This document shows, in pieces, positions 9,177 to 18,306 of a DNA stretch of 64,000 nucleotides (within the stretch, counting starts at the first letter, position 1; the number at the start of each line of letters is the position of its first letter). The notes beneath the pieces were generated by a model, which worked only from the letters and a program-made list of their open reading frames with translations, made no database searches and was not told the DNA's origin. The position numbers were made by a program, and so were the translations under genes. The stretch is from NCBI RefSeq assembly GCF_008806385.1, contig NZ_VZZK01000004.1, forward strand, positions 26,201-90,200. The letters run 5' to 3'. This stretch comes from Methylobacterium soli (lineage in GTDB: Bacteria > Pseudomonadota > Alphaproteobacteria > Rhizobiales > Beijerinckiaceae).

Positions 9177-10160
9177 TCAGACGGGCTTGCGCGCCTCTGT
9201 CCCCGTCGTGCCGGTGCGGCTGACGTTGCCGCGCTCGTCCTCGACCTCGACCTCGGTGCGCCGCACAGTGTCGGAGACCGTCTCCGTACGCTGGCCCGCT
9301 TCCTTGCGGATGCCGATTTCCTCGACGACGCGGGCATCCTTCGACACCACCGCTTCCTCGCGGTGCTCGGTGGCCTCGATGGTCTTGTCCGCGAACAAGG
9401 CCTCGTCGGCGGCCGTCACTGGGCGGTCCACGGCGCGACGCTCGACCTGGACGTTCTCCTCGCGCAGGCTGACCTGCTCCTCGACGGGCGTCTCGACCGC
9501 GTAGGAGCGGACCCGCACCCGTCCGTGCTCGGCCACGCGCTTGCCGACGTTCAGCCGCTCCTCGACGACCGGGATGTACTCCGTTCCGGCTGCGGTCCCT
9601 GCCGTTGCCGTAGAGCCGGCCGCCCCACCCGTGCGTAGGTCCGCCGCGCCCGCCCGGGCTCCGGTGACGCTGGTTCCGCTGGTCGCCGCGGGAATGCCGC
9701 CAGCTGCCTCGGCCGCACCGAGCATGCTCGGGTTGCCTGTCGTCCCCGTCGACGTGCCCGCCGCCGATGCAGCGCCGTAGCCGCTCCAGCCTTCCTTGCG
9801 CCAAGCCGCTTCGCGCTCGTCGAGGTCGACCGAGCCGTGCTCCTCCAGAATGTCCATCGCGGTGTCGACGTGGGTGTCCTCGACCGAGACGGTCAGGAGC
9901 GTGCCGCCGCGGCTCAGACCCTCGCTGTAGGTGTAGCGGTCCTCCTCCGGCATGAAGGCGTCCTTGAGCGAGGCCCAGAAGCCGCCCTCGTCGCGGGTGT
10001 GGTCGTAGCCCGTGGTTGTGCCAGTTTGAGCTGTCTGAGCTGTCTGGGTGCCGGCGAGCAGCTTGATCGAGGCCTGCGGGATGCCGGCAGCCACGAGCTT
10101 GGCCTGGGCGGCCTCGGCCTCGGCACGGTTGTCGTACATGGCGGTGACGGTCTGGGTCAT
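9177..10160 (-). CDS. DUF2382 (YsnF/AvaK) stress protein with N-terminal GSP17M-like domain
   Basis: A 327-residue protein with two parts. Residues 1-100 resemble the general-stress-protein 17M-like domain (VTAMYDNRAEAEAAQAKLV). The Ala/Thr/Gly-rich linker at about 115-170 is low complexity. From about 180 there is a charged DUF2382 (YsnF/AvaK) domain with the signature VVEERLNVGKRV...GRVRVRSY and VERRAVDRPVT. The biochemical role is unknown; homologues are linked to general and desiccation stress. Its ATG overlaps the stop of the upstream DUF2382 gene by four bases, which indicates translational coupling. Confidence 0.82.
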   Translation of the reverse strand: MTQTVTAMYDNRAEAEAAQAKLVAAGIPQASIKLLAGTQTAQTAQTGTTTGYDHTRDEGGFWASLKDAFMPEEDRYTYSEGLSRGGTLLTVSVEDTHVDTAMDILEEHGSVDLDEREAAWRKEGWSGYGAASAAGTSTGTTGNPSMLGAAEAAGGIPAATSGTSVTGARAGAADLRTGGAAGSTATAGTAAGTEYIPVVEERLNVGKRVAEHGRVRVRSYAVETPVEEQVSLREENVQVERRAVDRPVTAADEALFADKTIEATEHREEAVVSKDARVVEEIGIRKEAGQRTETVSDTVRRTEVEVEDERGNVSRTGTTGTEARKPV

Positions 10161-10648
10161 GAGGTCTTCTCCTCCGGTGGGACTTCAGTGACGTGCCCGT
10201 CGGCGGACACGCGTTCAACGACGGCGTGCTGCCTGCGCAGCGACACGGGAACCTCGACCGCCTCGCCCGAGGTGGTCTGGCGGATGTGGATTTCTTCCCT
10301 GAGGACGAGGCGCTTCTCGACGACGAGGACCTCTTCCAGGACCGGGATGATGGTCACCCCGCTCTCCGTTCTGGTGACCGGGGCGACCTCGCCCTCGGCA
10401 ATGACCCGGTCGATTGGCACCCGGGTCACCCCGACAAGGTCGCTGCGCAGGGTCTCGCGCAACACCTCCTCGGTCGTCTCGGTCCGGGTCTGCACCCGGA
10501 CCCGTCCCCTCTCGACCACCCGCTTGTCGATGCGGGCGGTCTCCTCGACGACGGGGATCGTCTCGTTCTCCTCGACCGCAAGTTCCGCCACGGGCCGGTC
10601 CGGCGTCCCCAGCCGATGCAGGTCGGTCGCGGTTGGGCCGGGGCTCAT
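10157..10648 (-). CDS. DUF2382 domain protein
   Basis: A 163-residue protein made almost entirely of a DUF2382 domain: ENETIPVVEETARIDKRVV, RGRVRVQTRTET, then VPIDRVIAEGEVAPVTR and a C-terminal VLVVEKRLVLREEIHI block. It lacks the N-terminal domain of its downstream neighbour and looks like a single-domain paralogue. Its ATG at 10648 overlaps the stop of the membrane protein gene by four bases, and its own stop overlaps the next DUF2382 start the same way. The three genes are therefore one translationally coupled unit. Confidence 0.82.
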   Translation of the reverse strand: MSPGPTATDLHRLGTPDRPVAELAVEENETIPVVEETARIDKRVVERGRVRVQTRTETTEEVLRETLRSDLVGVTRVPIDRVIAEGEVAPVTRTESGVTIIPVLEEVLVVEKRLVLREEIHIRQTTSGEAVEVPVSLRRQHAVVERVSADGHVTEVPPEEKTS

Positions 10649-11619
10649 GCGCGGCGCTGGCCGAGCGGAACGCCGGCAGTCCGCGTAACGGTGGGGTCGA
10701 CCGCTGCGCCGCGACCGGCGAAGTAGGCGGCGAGCGCACCGAGGATCAGCGCCAGGGCTCCGTAGAGCGCGGCTTGCGAGGCGGTGCGGGCCGTGGCGTC
10801 GGCGGCCTGCTTGGCCTGCTCCTTGGCCTTGGCCGTCGTCTCCTTGAACTGCTGGGTGTACTGCTGGACCTGGGTCCGAGCCTGCTCGACCGGGATGTTC
10901 TGCGCCTTGGCGAGCGCCTGGGCGGCCTTCTCGGTGGCCTGCGCCTGCTGGGCGTCGTCGCCCGTGACTGCAGCCCGCATGGCGCTGACGGCGGTGTCCT
11001 TCAGGGCGGCGGGGTCCTGGCCGTTGGCGCCGCTGCGCACTTGGTTCTCGATGCTGGAGAACGGGTCGGAGATCTTGCTGAGCGACGGGGCCGCGGTCTG
11101 GGCCACGGTCTGGATCGAGCCGCCGGCCGCCTTGCCGAGGCCACCCACCGCGCCGGAGGCGGTGTTGAAGGCACCACCCACAAGGCCGCTCACGGCCGAG
11201 GACAGCATGTAGAAGATCACCAGGGTCGCGACCGCCCAGGAGATCAGACCATGGTAGCCGGCGGTGGAGTTCGAGGGCTTGCCCGAGAGGCGCCCTGCGA
11301 GATAGCCGCCGGCGGCAGAGGCGAGGATGCCGGAGATCACCCACCAGAGCCCTGCGCCCAGGCCGAGCGAGCTGGCCGCCGGCGTGCCGTCCCCGGCCGG
11401 GTCGACGGTTGAGAGCCCGATGCCGAGGCCAAGCATGTTCAGGATGACCTGCAGCACCAGGGCCGCGGTGGCGCCGGCGAAGACGGCGCCCCAGGAGATC
11501 TGGTTGAGGGCGACGGTGCGCAGGTCCTCGGCTGGGGTGACCATGCTGGTCTGCGGCAGGTCGCGGTCGTGGATAGAGCGGTCGCCCGGTCCGCGTGCAG
11601 GGTCTGTGATGGTGGCCAT
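10645..11619 (-). CDS. Membrane protein with long periplasmic/cytosolic Gln-Ala-rich helix
   Basis: A 324-residue protein of the kind often annotated as PhnA-like or conserved membrane protein in Methylobacteriaceae; function unknown. Hydrophobic helices lie at about 45-70 (GAVFAGATAALVLQVILNML), 90-115 and 125-150, with a further one near the C-terminus (ALYGALALILGALAAYF). Between them, residues 195-275 form an Ala/Gln/Lys-rich helical region (KAAQALAKAQNIPVEQ, FKETTAKAKEQAKQAAD) likely to be a coiled coil. It is the first gene of the coupled DUF2382 unit and may anchor that unit to the membrane. Confidence 0.75.
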   Translation of the reverse strand: MATITDPARGPGDRSIHDRDLPQTSMVTPAEDLRTVALNQISWGAVFAGATAALVLQVILNMLGLGIGLSTVDPAGDGTPAASSLGLGAGLWWVISGILASAAGGYLAGRLSGKPSNSTAGYHGLISWAVATLVIFYMLSSAVSGLVGGAFNTASGAVGGLGKAAGGSIQTVAQTAAPSLSKISDPFSSIENQVRSGANGQDPAALKDTAVSAMRAAVTGDDAQQAQATEKAAQALAKAQNIPVEQARTQVQQYTQQFKETTAKAKEQAKQAADATARTASQAALYGALALILGALAAYFAGRGAAVDPTVTRTAGVPLGQRRA

Positions 11620-11667
11620 GGAGGACTCCTGAGTTTGGTACGCAGTGGTGAGTGAGCCGAGCGAGGT

Positions 11668-11940
11668 TCAGACGACCCGGCGACGCCCGATGAGGGCGTG
11701 GTAGAGCCAGAGCACGACGACGGCGCCGACGACGGCGCCGACGACGGCCACGAGCAGGCTGTAGAGGTTGAACCCGGACACGCCGGGCTGGCCGAATTGG
11801 TTGAATAGGAAGCAGCCTACGACGGCGCCGACGATGCCGAGCAGGATGTCGACGACGAGACCCTGGCCGGTGTTGTTGACGATCTTGCTGCCGATGAAGC
11901 CGGCGATCAGGCCGAGCACGATCCAGGCGAGGAGGGACAT
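11668..11940 (-). CDS. GlsB/YeaQ/YmgE family stress membrane protein
   Basis: A 90-residue, three-helix inner-membrane protein of the transglycosylase-associated (GlsB/YeaQ/YmgE) family. The conserved start MSLLAWIVLGLIAGFIGSKI and the DILLGIVGAVVGCFLFN helix are visible. The third helix (SLLVAVVGAVVGAVVVLWLY) is encoded by a short tandem DNA repeat of 12 bases near 11716-11747. These proteins are stress-induced in many bacteria, with no known activity. It precedes the DUF2382 unit on the same strand, separated by 48 bp. Confidence 0.88.
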   Translation of the reverse strand: MSLLAWIVLGLIAGFIGSKIVNNTGQGLVVDILLGIVGAVVGCFLFNQFGQPGVSGFNLYSLLVAVVGAVVGAVVVLWLYHALIGRRRVV

Positions 11941-12041
11941 GGGCTTGGCTCCGTATGGTCTCGCGACCTCACACCCGCCCGGTCCGTCGCACGACGCGAG
12001 ATGGCCCGGATCGAGCGAGCGGGTTGTCGATGAGCCGCCGC

Positions 12042-12224
12042 CTAGGCAGGCGGCGGTCGGGTACGTTTCGTTTTCCGCGATGCCTTGACGTGCGCCGCCT
12101 CGATGGCGTCGATCTCGGCCGTAGCCTCAGCCTCGGTTTGTTGGTCACCGAAGACGATGCCGACCGCCTGCTTGATCAGGGCACGGGCGTGGTCATCCGA
12201 CAGAACCTTGCGGCCCTTGCCCAT
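12042..12224 (-). CDS. Small basic hypothetical protein
   Basis: A 60-residue open frame with a charged, regular composition: MGKGRKVLSDDHARALIKQA followed by an acidic helix (TEAEATAEIDAIEAAHVKAS) and a basic tail (KTKRTRPPPA). The helix-rich pattern and placement between stress genes on the same strand favour a real small gene, but I recognise no family. An AT-rich stretch at about 12325-12350 lies upstream. Confidence 0.45.
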   Translation of the reverse strand: MGKGRKVLSDDHARALIKQAVGIVFGDQQTEAEATAEIDAIEAAHVKASRKTKRTRPPPA

Positions 12225-12356
12225 CGCCCGGCACCTTGTGTTGATCTTGCGATCAGTGCTGAGATGCTCGCCCCCAGCAGAGCGACTGAAGCCACAAGCC
12301 AGTCGAACGACGTAGTGTTCCGCAGATTTACATAATAATATTTCACATCAGTCGAC

Positions 12357-13847
12357 TTAGTGTTTTCGACCTAGTTTCGCGGCCTTCGCGCTTTCCTTCG
12401 CCGCGCTTCCCCCGATGCCACGTTCCCTGGCCCAAACCACCACCGCGCTGCGACGGTTGACGCCGATCTTGCGGTAGAGGCTGGCGAGGTGGTTGCGCAC
12501 CGTGCTGAGGGACAGGCCGAGCTCGGCCGCGATCTCCGGGTCCTTGGCGCCCTTGCAGATCCCGGCCAGCAGGTCGTGCTCACGGGGTGTGAGCTTCTCG
12601 ACGAGGGCCGGCGACTTCCCGGATTGCGGCGGGTTGCGCATCAGCGCCAGCTTCTCGATCACGCCGTGGCTGAACCAAGAGGCATCCGCCATCACGGTCT
12701 CGATGGCGGCGATGAGTTCCGTTTCCGTGCGCTTGCGAGCCGTGATGTCCTGGATCGCGCAAAGGACGAAGGCCTCGCCGTTGATCCGCACGGACTCGGC
12801 CGAGACCAGGCAATCGACGGCCTCCCCGCCCCGGGTCCGCAGACGTGCCTCGAAACCCCGCACCCCTCCCGCTCGCTTCAGCGCGCGCTTGAACCTGGCC
12901 TGCTCCGCCTCGTCCACCCAGAGGCTCGGCGCGCCTCCGTCTGGGTTGTCGCCAGGCCCCCCGAACATCGTGGCGAAGGCCTCGTTGACGTTTGATGCCA
13001 CCAACCCATCCCGGCTCAGGAGGGCGGTCGGGACCGGGCTGAGCTGGAAGGCCTTGGCGAAGCGCTCCTCGCTGAGCTTCAGCTCCACCTCCGCTTTACG
13101 ACAGTCCTCCAGGTCGGCGAAGGTGAACAGCATGCAGCGCTCGCCGCCCGGCATCCGGATGGGATGGCCGGCGACGATGACGTACTTCTCGCTGTCGGAG
13201 GGCACGTTCAGGCAGGCTTCCATCTGCGGGATGGTGCGGCCGGCATGCAGGTTCTCGACGGCGAGCGCCCGGCACTCGGCCTGGGCCAGCAAGTCGATCT
13301 CGCAGAAGGAGCGGCCGAGCACATCCTCGCGGGCGTAACCAGTCAGGTCGAGGAAGCCCTGGTTGACCTTGACGTAGCGCAGGTCCGCGACGCGGCAGAC
13401 GAGGGCCGGCGCGGGGTTGGCCCGGAACATGTCCTCGAAGCGCGCCTCGGCCTCATAGCGCTCGCTCACGTCCTGCATCACCAGCGCGAGTCCCGTGGAC
13501 CGCCCCTCGTCGTCGGTAGTGACCAGGGAGCGGATGCGGTGCATCCAACTGCGTCCCGGATCACGGAAGTGATGCACCTCGACGACAGCGTCCCGGAACG
13601 ACTCACCGGCCAGCAGGCGGTCGACCGGATGCTGGAGCGGGCCGACGTCTGGGTGGTTGCGGTAGTCCAGTACGAAGTTGCGCCGGTACTCGGCCACGGT
13701 CTCCCCAAGGTCGTCGAGGGCGGCCACGCCGTGCATCGCGAGCGCGGCCTCGTTGGCGTAGGAGATGGTCTGGTCCGGCTCGATCAGGATCACGCCCTCG
13801 CTCAGGCCGGCCACGACCTGCCGCATCCGGTCCGTCTCACGCGCCAT
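12357..13847 (-). CDS. PAS-domain LuxR-type transcriptional regulator
   Basis: A 496-residue one-component regulator. Three PAS-type segments are visible: about residues 10-130 (GVILIEPDQTISYANEAALA), 135-255 (RANPAPALVCRVADLRYVKV) and 265-385 (FQLSPVPTALLSRDGLV, ending ITARKRTETE). A LuxR-family helix-turn-helix occupies about 425-480 (LTPREHDLLAGICKGAKDPE, then AAELGLSLSTVRNHLASLYR). It probably senses a small ligand, redox or light signal through PAS and binds DNA directly; no kinase domain is present. It is divergent from the AI-2E family transporter gene, with 156 bp between the starts, so it may regulate that gene. Confidence 0.87.
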   Translation of the reverse strand: MARETDRMRQVVAGLSEGVILIEPDQTISYANEAALAMHGVAALDDLGETVAEYRRNFVLDYRNHPDVGPLQHPVDRLLAGESFRDAVVEVHHFRDPGRSWMHRIRSLVTTDDEGRSTGLALVMQDVSERYEAEARFEDMFRANPAPALVCRVADLRYVKVNQGFLDLTGYAREDVLGRSFCEIDLLAQAECRALAVENLHAGRTIPQMEACLNVPSDSEKYVIVAGHPIRMPGGERCMLFTFADLEDCRKAEVELKLSEERFAKAFQLSPVPTALLSRDGLVASNVNEAFATMFGGPGDNPDGGAPSLWVDEAEQARFKRALKRAGGVRGFEARLRTRGGEAVDCLVSAESVRINGEAFVLCAIQDITARKRTETELIAAIETVMADASWFSHGVIEKLALMRNPPQSGKSPALVEKLTPREHDLLAGICKGAKDPEIAAELGLSLSTVRNHLASLYRKIGVNRRSAVVVWARERGIGGSAAKESAKAAKLGRKH

Positions 13848-14003
13848 CCTGGGCCTCCGCCGCCTGGAGGGACAACGCCGCCGCGTCGGCGAAAGGTCAC
13901 CAGGCGGGCCGGGGCCGGCGGACCGTGCGGCAAAACGGCCCGCGGCGGCGTTGTCAGCCAGTGTGCCGCGCGTGTCGGCGCAGCGTCGAGGAGTTTACGC
14001 CGC

Positions 14004-15962
14004 ATGCCGATGGATGAAGTAGCCGCCCCGCGCCCGCCCGCCCAAGTGCCGCCGCCCCTCGTGCCCGGCCTACGCGGCCTCCTGACCCTCGCCGTCGGTG
14101 TCGTGCTCGTTACCGCCCTCTACTTCGGCCGCGAGGTCTTCATCCCCCTCGTGCTGGCAGTGCTCCTCAGCTTCGTCCTCGCCCCCGTCGTCAACTTGCT
14201 GCGCCGGATCAAGCTTGGGCGCGTGCCATCCGTCATCGTCGCCGTGCTGCTGGCGCTGGCCATCATCGGCGGCATCGGAGCCTTGATCGGCACCCAGGTG
14301 GCGGGGCTCGCCGGCAACCTGCCGCAGTACCAAGCCACGGTGCAGAAGAAGTTCGCCGGGCTGCAGGCGGGCTGGCTCGGCGAGGCCAACCGAGTCTTCC
14401 AGAGATTCAGCCATCAGGTTCACGACGCCACCCAGAAGGCGGACGCCGCCGGCACCGCGGCGGCGACGGGCCCCGCCGGCGACACGCCCAAGCCCCAGCT
14501 CGTCAAGGTCCAGGAGCCCGACCCGTCCCCCTTCACCCTGGCCGAGAAGGTGCTCGGACCCATCGTCGAGCCGCTGACCACGATCGGCATCGTGCTTGTG
14601 GTGGTCGTGTTCCTGCTCCTGCAGCGCGAGGACCTGCGAAACCGCATGATCCGCCTGTTCGGGTCGGGCGACCTGCACCGCACGACGGTGGCCATGGACG
14701 ACGCCGCCGGCCGGCTCGGCACCTACTTCCTGGCCCAGCTCGGCATGAATGCGACCTTCGGGGTCATCATCGGCGTCGGCCTCTGGTTCATTGGTGTGCC
14801 CAACCCGCTGCTCTGGGGCGTGTTCTCGGCGCTGATGCGCTTCGTGCCCTACATCGGCGCCTTCATCTCGGCCCTGTTCCCCTTGGCCCTAGCCGCCGCA
14901 GTCGACCCGGGCTGGTCCATGGTGATCGCCACGGCCGCCTTGTTCCTGGTGGCCGAACCCCTATTCGGGCAGGTGGTCGAGCCGCTGCTCTACGGTCACT
15001 CCACCGGGCTCTCACCCTTCGCCGTAATCGTCTCGACCTTGTTCTGGGGCTTCCTGTGGGGGCCCATCGGCCTGATCCTGGCCACCCCGTTCACGGTCTG
15101 CCTCGTGGTGCTCGGTCGGCACGTCGACAGCCTGGAGTTCCTCGACATCATGCTCGGCGACCGGCCGCCGCTGACGCCGGTGGAGAACTTCTACCAGCGT
15201 ATGCTGGCGGGCGACCCGGACGAGGCGCGCGATCTCGGCGAGACCATGCTGAAGGAGCGCTCGCTGTCGTCGTACTACGACGAGGTCGCGCTGAAGGGCC
15301 TTCAGCTCGCCGCCAACGACTACGCCCGCGGCGTCGTCACCCCGGCCCAACTGGAGAACATCCGGGCCTCGGCACGGTCTCTCGTCGAGGACTTTGACGA
15401 CCATGAGGACGTCGAGCCGACGCGCGAGGTCAAGGAGGTCAACCCGAACGCGACGCCGACGCTTGCCGAGCGTGCCCATCCGAAGAACGAAGCGGTACCG
15501 GGCCAGGCGCCGCCCCGCGACGCGCTTCCCGAAACATGGCAGGGCGAGGCACCGGTGCTGTGCGTGGCCGGGCGCGGCCCCCTCGACGAGGCCTCCTCGG
15601 CGATGCTGGCCCAACTGCTTCGTAAGCACGGGCTCGGTGCCAGGGTAATCCCCTACGGCGAGGTCTCGCGAGACCGGGTCCGCAGCCTCGACATGACGGG
15701 AGTGGCGATGGTCTGCATCTCCTACCTCGACATTACCGGCAACCCGGCGCACCTGCGCTATCTCCTCGAACGTCTTCGGAAGAAGGCACCCTCCGTTAAG
15801 TTGCTGGTTGGCCTGTGGCCGGAGGGCGAGAAGGTGCTGACGGATGCTACCATTGGTCGGCAGGTCGGCGCCGACGTCTACGTGTCCTCGCTCCGACAGG
15901 CGGTCGACGCATGCCTCGCGGCCGCGTCGGAGGCTTCCGAAGACGTTGGTCGCGCAGCTTGA
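14004..15962 (+). CDS. AI-2E family transporter with C-terminal Rossmann-like extension
   Basis: A 652-residue membrane protein. The AI-2E/PerM-type permease core spans about residues 20-400: paired helices near the N-terminus (LLTLAVGVVLVTALYFGREV, PLVLAVLLSFVLAPVV) and the late block FVPYIGAFISALFPLALAAA and FAVIVSTLFWGFLWGPIGLI. After about residue 410 a soluble region follows, with a helical linker and then an alpha/beta domain (VLCVAGRGPLDEASSAMLAQ to GADVYVSSLRQAVDACLA) resembling a B12-binding-like Rossmann fold without the DxHxxG cobalamin motif. Family members export varied small molecules, and AI-2 transport is not implied. The start at 14004 is the first ATG ahead of the permease core. 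Confidence 0.82.
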   Translation: MPMDEVAAPRPPAQVPPPLVPGLRGLLTLAVGVVLVTALYFGREVFIPLVLAVLLSFVLAPVVNLLRRIKLGRVPSVIVAVLLALAIIGGIGALIGTQVAGLAGNLPQYQATVQKKFAGLQAGWLGEANRVFQRFSHQVHDATQKADAAGTAAATGPAGDTPKPQLVKVQEPDPSPFTLAEKVLGPIVEPLTTIGIVLVVVVFLLLQREDLRNRMIRLFGSGDLHRTTVAMDDAAGRLGTYFLAQLGMNATFGVIIGVGLWFIGVPNPLLWGVFSALMRFVPYIGAFISALFPLALAAAVDPGWSMVIATAALFLVAEPLFGQVVEPLLYGHSTGLSPFAVIVSTLFWGFLWGPIGLILATPFTVCLVVLGRHVDSLEFLDIMLGDRPPLTPVENFYQRMLAGDPDEARDLGETMLKERSLSSYYDEVALKGLQLAANDYARGVVTPAQLENIRASARSLVEDFDDHEDVEPTREVKEVNPNATPTLAERAHPKNEAVPGQAPPRDALPETWQGEAPVLCVAGRGPLDEASSAMLAQLLRKHGLGARVIPYGEVSRDRVRSLDMTGVAMVCISYLDITGNPAHLRYLLERLRKKAPSVKLLVGLWPEGEKVLTDATIGRQVGADVYVSSLRQAVDACLAAASEASEDVGRAA

Positions 15963-16795
15963 GCTTCGATAGAGGCGGGCTCCCGGGTGCTTGCCTTGCG
16001 CCCGCAGAGCCTGGCCAGTTGAACCTTGGATCTCCTCACAAATTAGACCCAAACCTCAATGGCATTTGAAGGAGACCAGCGGTTAGGCGCTCCCTTTGGA
16101 GAGCGGCATCGGGGGCGGTCACGGTCCGAAGCTTCGACAGTATCTCCTCTCGGTTCCTAGCGCGGCGCTCAGCAAGAAGCTTGGCAGTCAAGCGCATGAT
16201 GCAGTGGCAGAAGCCCTCGGCCCAGAAGCGGTTGAGCCGGTTCTCGACCTTCGAGAGGCGGACGGCCGATCTTATGTTAGCGTCGTCACAGTCAGCTTCC
16301 GCATCAAGAGCGGACCTTCGGACACAGGAACGCGAAGGTCTGTTGATGGCGCGATCCAGACCCGCGACCTCGACCGTTGCTATGTCCGCTTCGAAGCTTT
16401 CGCCCGAACGGGCTGAATGGCGACGACGGGCGCAAAGCCGAAAGTTCGCCTTCCAGTTTGGCGCATTGGCGCTCCACATCCTTGAACCTCAGCTTCACGT
16501 GCTGACGCACAGGTGGACCATTGGTCATCTGGGGAGTTCCGCGATAGGGGGCTTCCGGGGTGATGCCATCCGATCCATGACCAAGACGACGGGATCCGGC
16601 TTATAAGGCTTGCCAGGCGCACAAAATCGTCTAGGTTTCCAGCAAATTTATTTGGGATTTGGGGTCAGCTCTCGTTCAGAGCGACAGCATCTTTGAAGTG
16701 ACAGATCAGCAGTTAACCTTGTAAGTCACTGTTTATTAGGACACTTACCAGGCGCTTAAAACTCACTGCATTGGCCCTACCAGGGGGACCCGGGT
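15963..16795. other. Non-coding or decayed stretch
   Basis: No convincing gene. Minus-strand frames between about 16036 and 16622 give helical fragments (for example MTNGPPVRQHVKLRFKDVER and AKLLAERRARNREEIL) in different frames, which looks like a decayed gene of unknown family. Part of a dispersed repeat lies at 16385-16440. Past 16620 the base composition becomes more AT-rich than the neighbours. Confidence 0.4.
16385..16440 (+). repeat. Dispersed repeat, partial copy (family D)
   Basis: The segment around CCCGAACGGGCTGAATGGCG is shared, with a few changes, with the copy at 54789-54946, where it reads CCCGAACCGGCTGAATGGCG. Only this front part of the repeat is recognisable here. It is non-coding in both places as far as I can see. 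Confidence 0.5.
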
Positions 16796-17141
16796 TACAC
16801 GGGTCGCGGCAGGGTACCGGGCGGCGCCCGCAGGCCTTCCCCGACGCGCCGCGGCCCAGTCCGGCGCCCCCTGGCCGCCGCCTCAGCCTCGCCGCCAGCC
16901 GCGATGGCGTTCGCCGATCCCGGAACCGGCGGCCGGCATGTCCTGATGACGGGGGCCATCAAGCGGAACGAAGACGCGCTCGGGCGAAGCCGCACGGTGT
17001 CGCGCGGGAACTTGCAGCAGCGCCGTCGCTGGCCGGGCCGGCGGGCTGGACGGCCGTGGCCTGCCGCATGGGGCCATGCCCTCGCATAACCGGGTTCGAG
17101 CGAAGGCGACCCCGATCTTGGCCGGAGATTTCTGGAGGCCC

Positions 17142-17537
17142 TCAGGAACGCTGCCACGCCTGTTCAATGCGTTTGCTGATTTTGGTGGCCCGCTCTTGAG
17201 CGGCGTCGGGCGCATTCTCCCAAGGACTATTGTAATCGTCCTTGCCGAGCCATGGCAGCCTGAGGGAGGTACCAGCGCCTTGCGGCAGATCACACCGGGC
17301 GATGGGACCGAAGCCCAGTTCAACGTAGTCGTCGATTTTGAGGGTGGACAGATCCCCTGAAACCTCGGCGACCACAACTTCCGGCGGCATGTTCCAGCGC
17401 CCCTGCCGATACGCCTGCCTTACGCTTCCATCGACGATCCATTTCCGGCCCTCGAACCGGACCAGCGCGACGACGTGCACGCCTTGAGGCCCGAGGTTTT
17501 CGTCCGGCTGTCCGATGCCTAGGGTGCCGGGATGCAT
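17142..17537 (-). pseudogene. Hypothetical protein, 5' end cut by IS remnant
   Basis: An open frame of 131 residues with gene-like composition (GVHVVALVRFEGRKWIVDGS, YVELGFGPIARCDLP). The sequence begins abruptly in the middle of a fold. The first available ATG, at 17537, sits one base outside the end of an IS3-type remnant that starts at 17539, so the original N-terminus has most likely been lost. The HVV...W.VDGS pattern resembles the strand region of transglutaminase/papain-like folds, but no catalytic cysteine remains in this fragment and the family call is uncertain. Confidence 0.5.
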
Positions 17538-17538
17538 C

Positions 17539-17959
17539 TGACCTGACCGGCTGGCTTTGGACCGGGCTGATTGAGAGGATCAGCCCGGTCCAGAGGAACT
17601 GGAGATGAAGCGAGGACAGAGGCCGAGCGCGGAGCAGGTGGTGCTGACGCTGCGCCGGATCGAAGTTCAGACGGCGCAAGGCAAGAGCATCGCCGTCGCG
17701 TGCAAGGAGGCGGACGTCTCCGAGCAAAGTGACTCACGCGCCGACGAGTGTCTCAAGCAGGAAATCTTCTACTCGCTGAAGGAAGCCCAGGTCGTGATCG
17801 ATCTCTGGCAGAACACCTGCAACCGCACCCGGCCGCACTCGTCGCTGGGCTATCGCCCGCCCGCGCCTGTCAGCCTCCCGGATCTGGCCTTCCGCCTACC
17901 CATGGCCGCTACCACGCAGTGGCCTCTCATCCGGCCGGTCCAAGATACCGGTCAGGTCA
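17539..17959 (+). mobile_element. Internally deleted IS3-family element
   Basis: A 421 bp element bounded by imperfect terminal inverted repeats: TGACCTGACCGG at 17539-17550 and its reverse complement at 17948-17959, with similarity extending inward for about 37 bases. Inside, one open frame starting at 17605 joins an OrfA N-terminus (MKRGQRPSAEQVVLTLRRIE, HTH type) directly to an OrfB C-terminus (HSSLGYRPPAPVSLPD, the end of an rve integrase domain). The DDE core is missing, so it is a non-autonomous deletion derivative. I could not identify a clear target-site duplication. Confidence 0.8.
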
Positions 17960-18098
17960 GGTCAGGGCTGGGACGCAACCTTTATCAAAAGCAATCCAAG
18001 TACGTGATACGGGCCGAGATGATGAAAAGCGTTCCGGGCTTAGTGCAGTATCAGTATAATTGCCGCAAGGGTTTCAGCTACGCTTAACTTGCCGGTAT

Positions 18099-18113
18099 TT
18101 GAGCCGGGCTCAA
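18099..18113 (+). terminator. Possible hairpin terminator downstream of IS remnant
   Basis: TTGAGCC and GGCTCAA form a short stem with a one-base loop, followed by an AT-rich run including TTTTT about ten bases later. It lies upstream of the chemosensory operon and could insulate that operon from the IS remnant. The stem is short, so this is tentative. Confidence 0.3.
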
Positions 18114-18306
18114 GAAATATCGATTTTTCAGCCGTGATCCGGAAGATGCCGAGCTTCGCCGTCTGGATCGGACGCCGCAGCGGTGCACGGCGTGAAGGTA
18201 ATCCTTGACCGGGGTGCGGCCCGGCTTAGAAACGCGGGTTCAACGTCCGAGCCATCCTCACCCCTGTCTCCGGCAGGAAGGACGGTGCAACACGGGTGAC
18301 CTGTCC

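Noticed and set aside
11716..11747. GACGACGGCGCC tandem repeat
   Set aside because: It lies within the GlsB/YeaQ gene and only encodes a VVGA repeat of the membrane helix, so it is not a separate element.
13164..14003. Apparent 280-residue N-terminal extension of the AI-2E family transporter
   Set aside because: It is antisense to the PAS-LuxR gene; the transporter fold starts right after the ATG at 14004.
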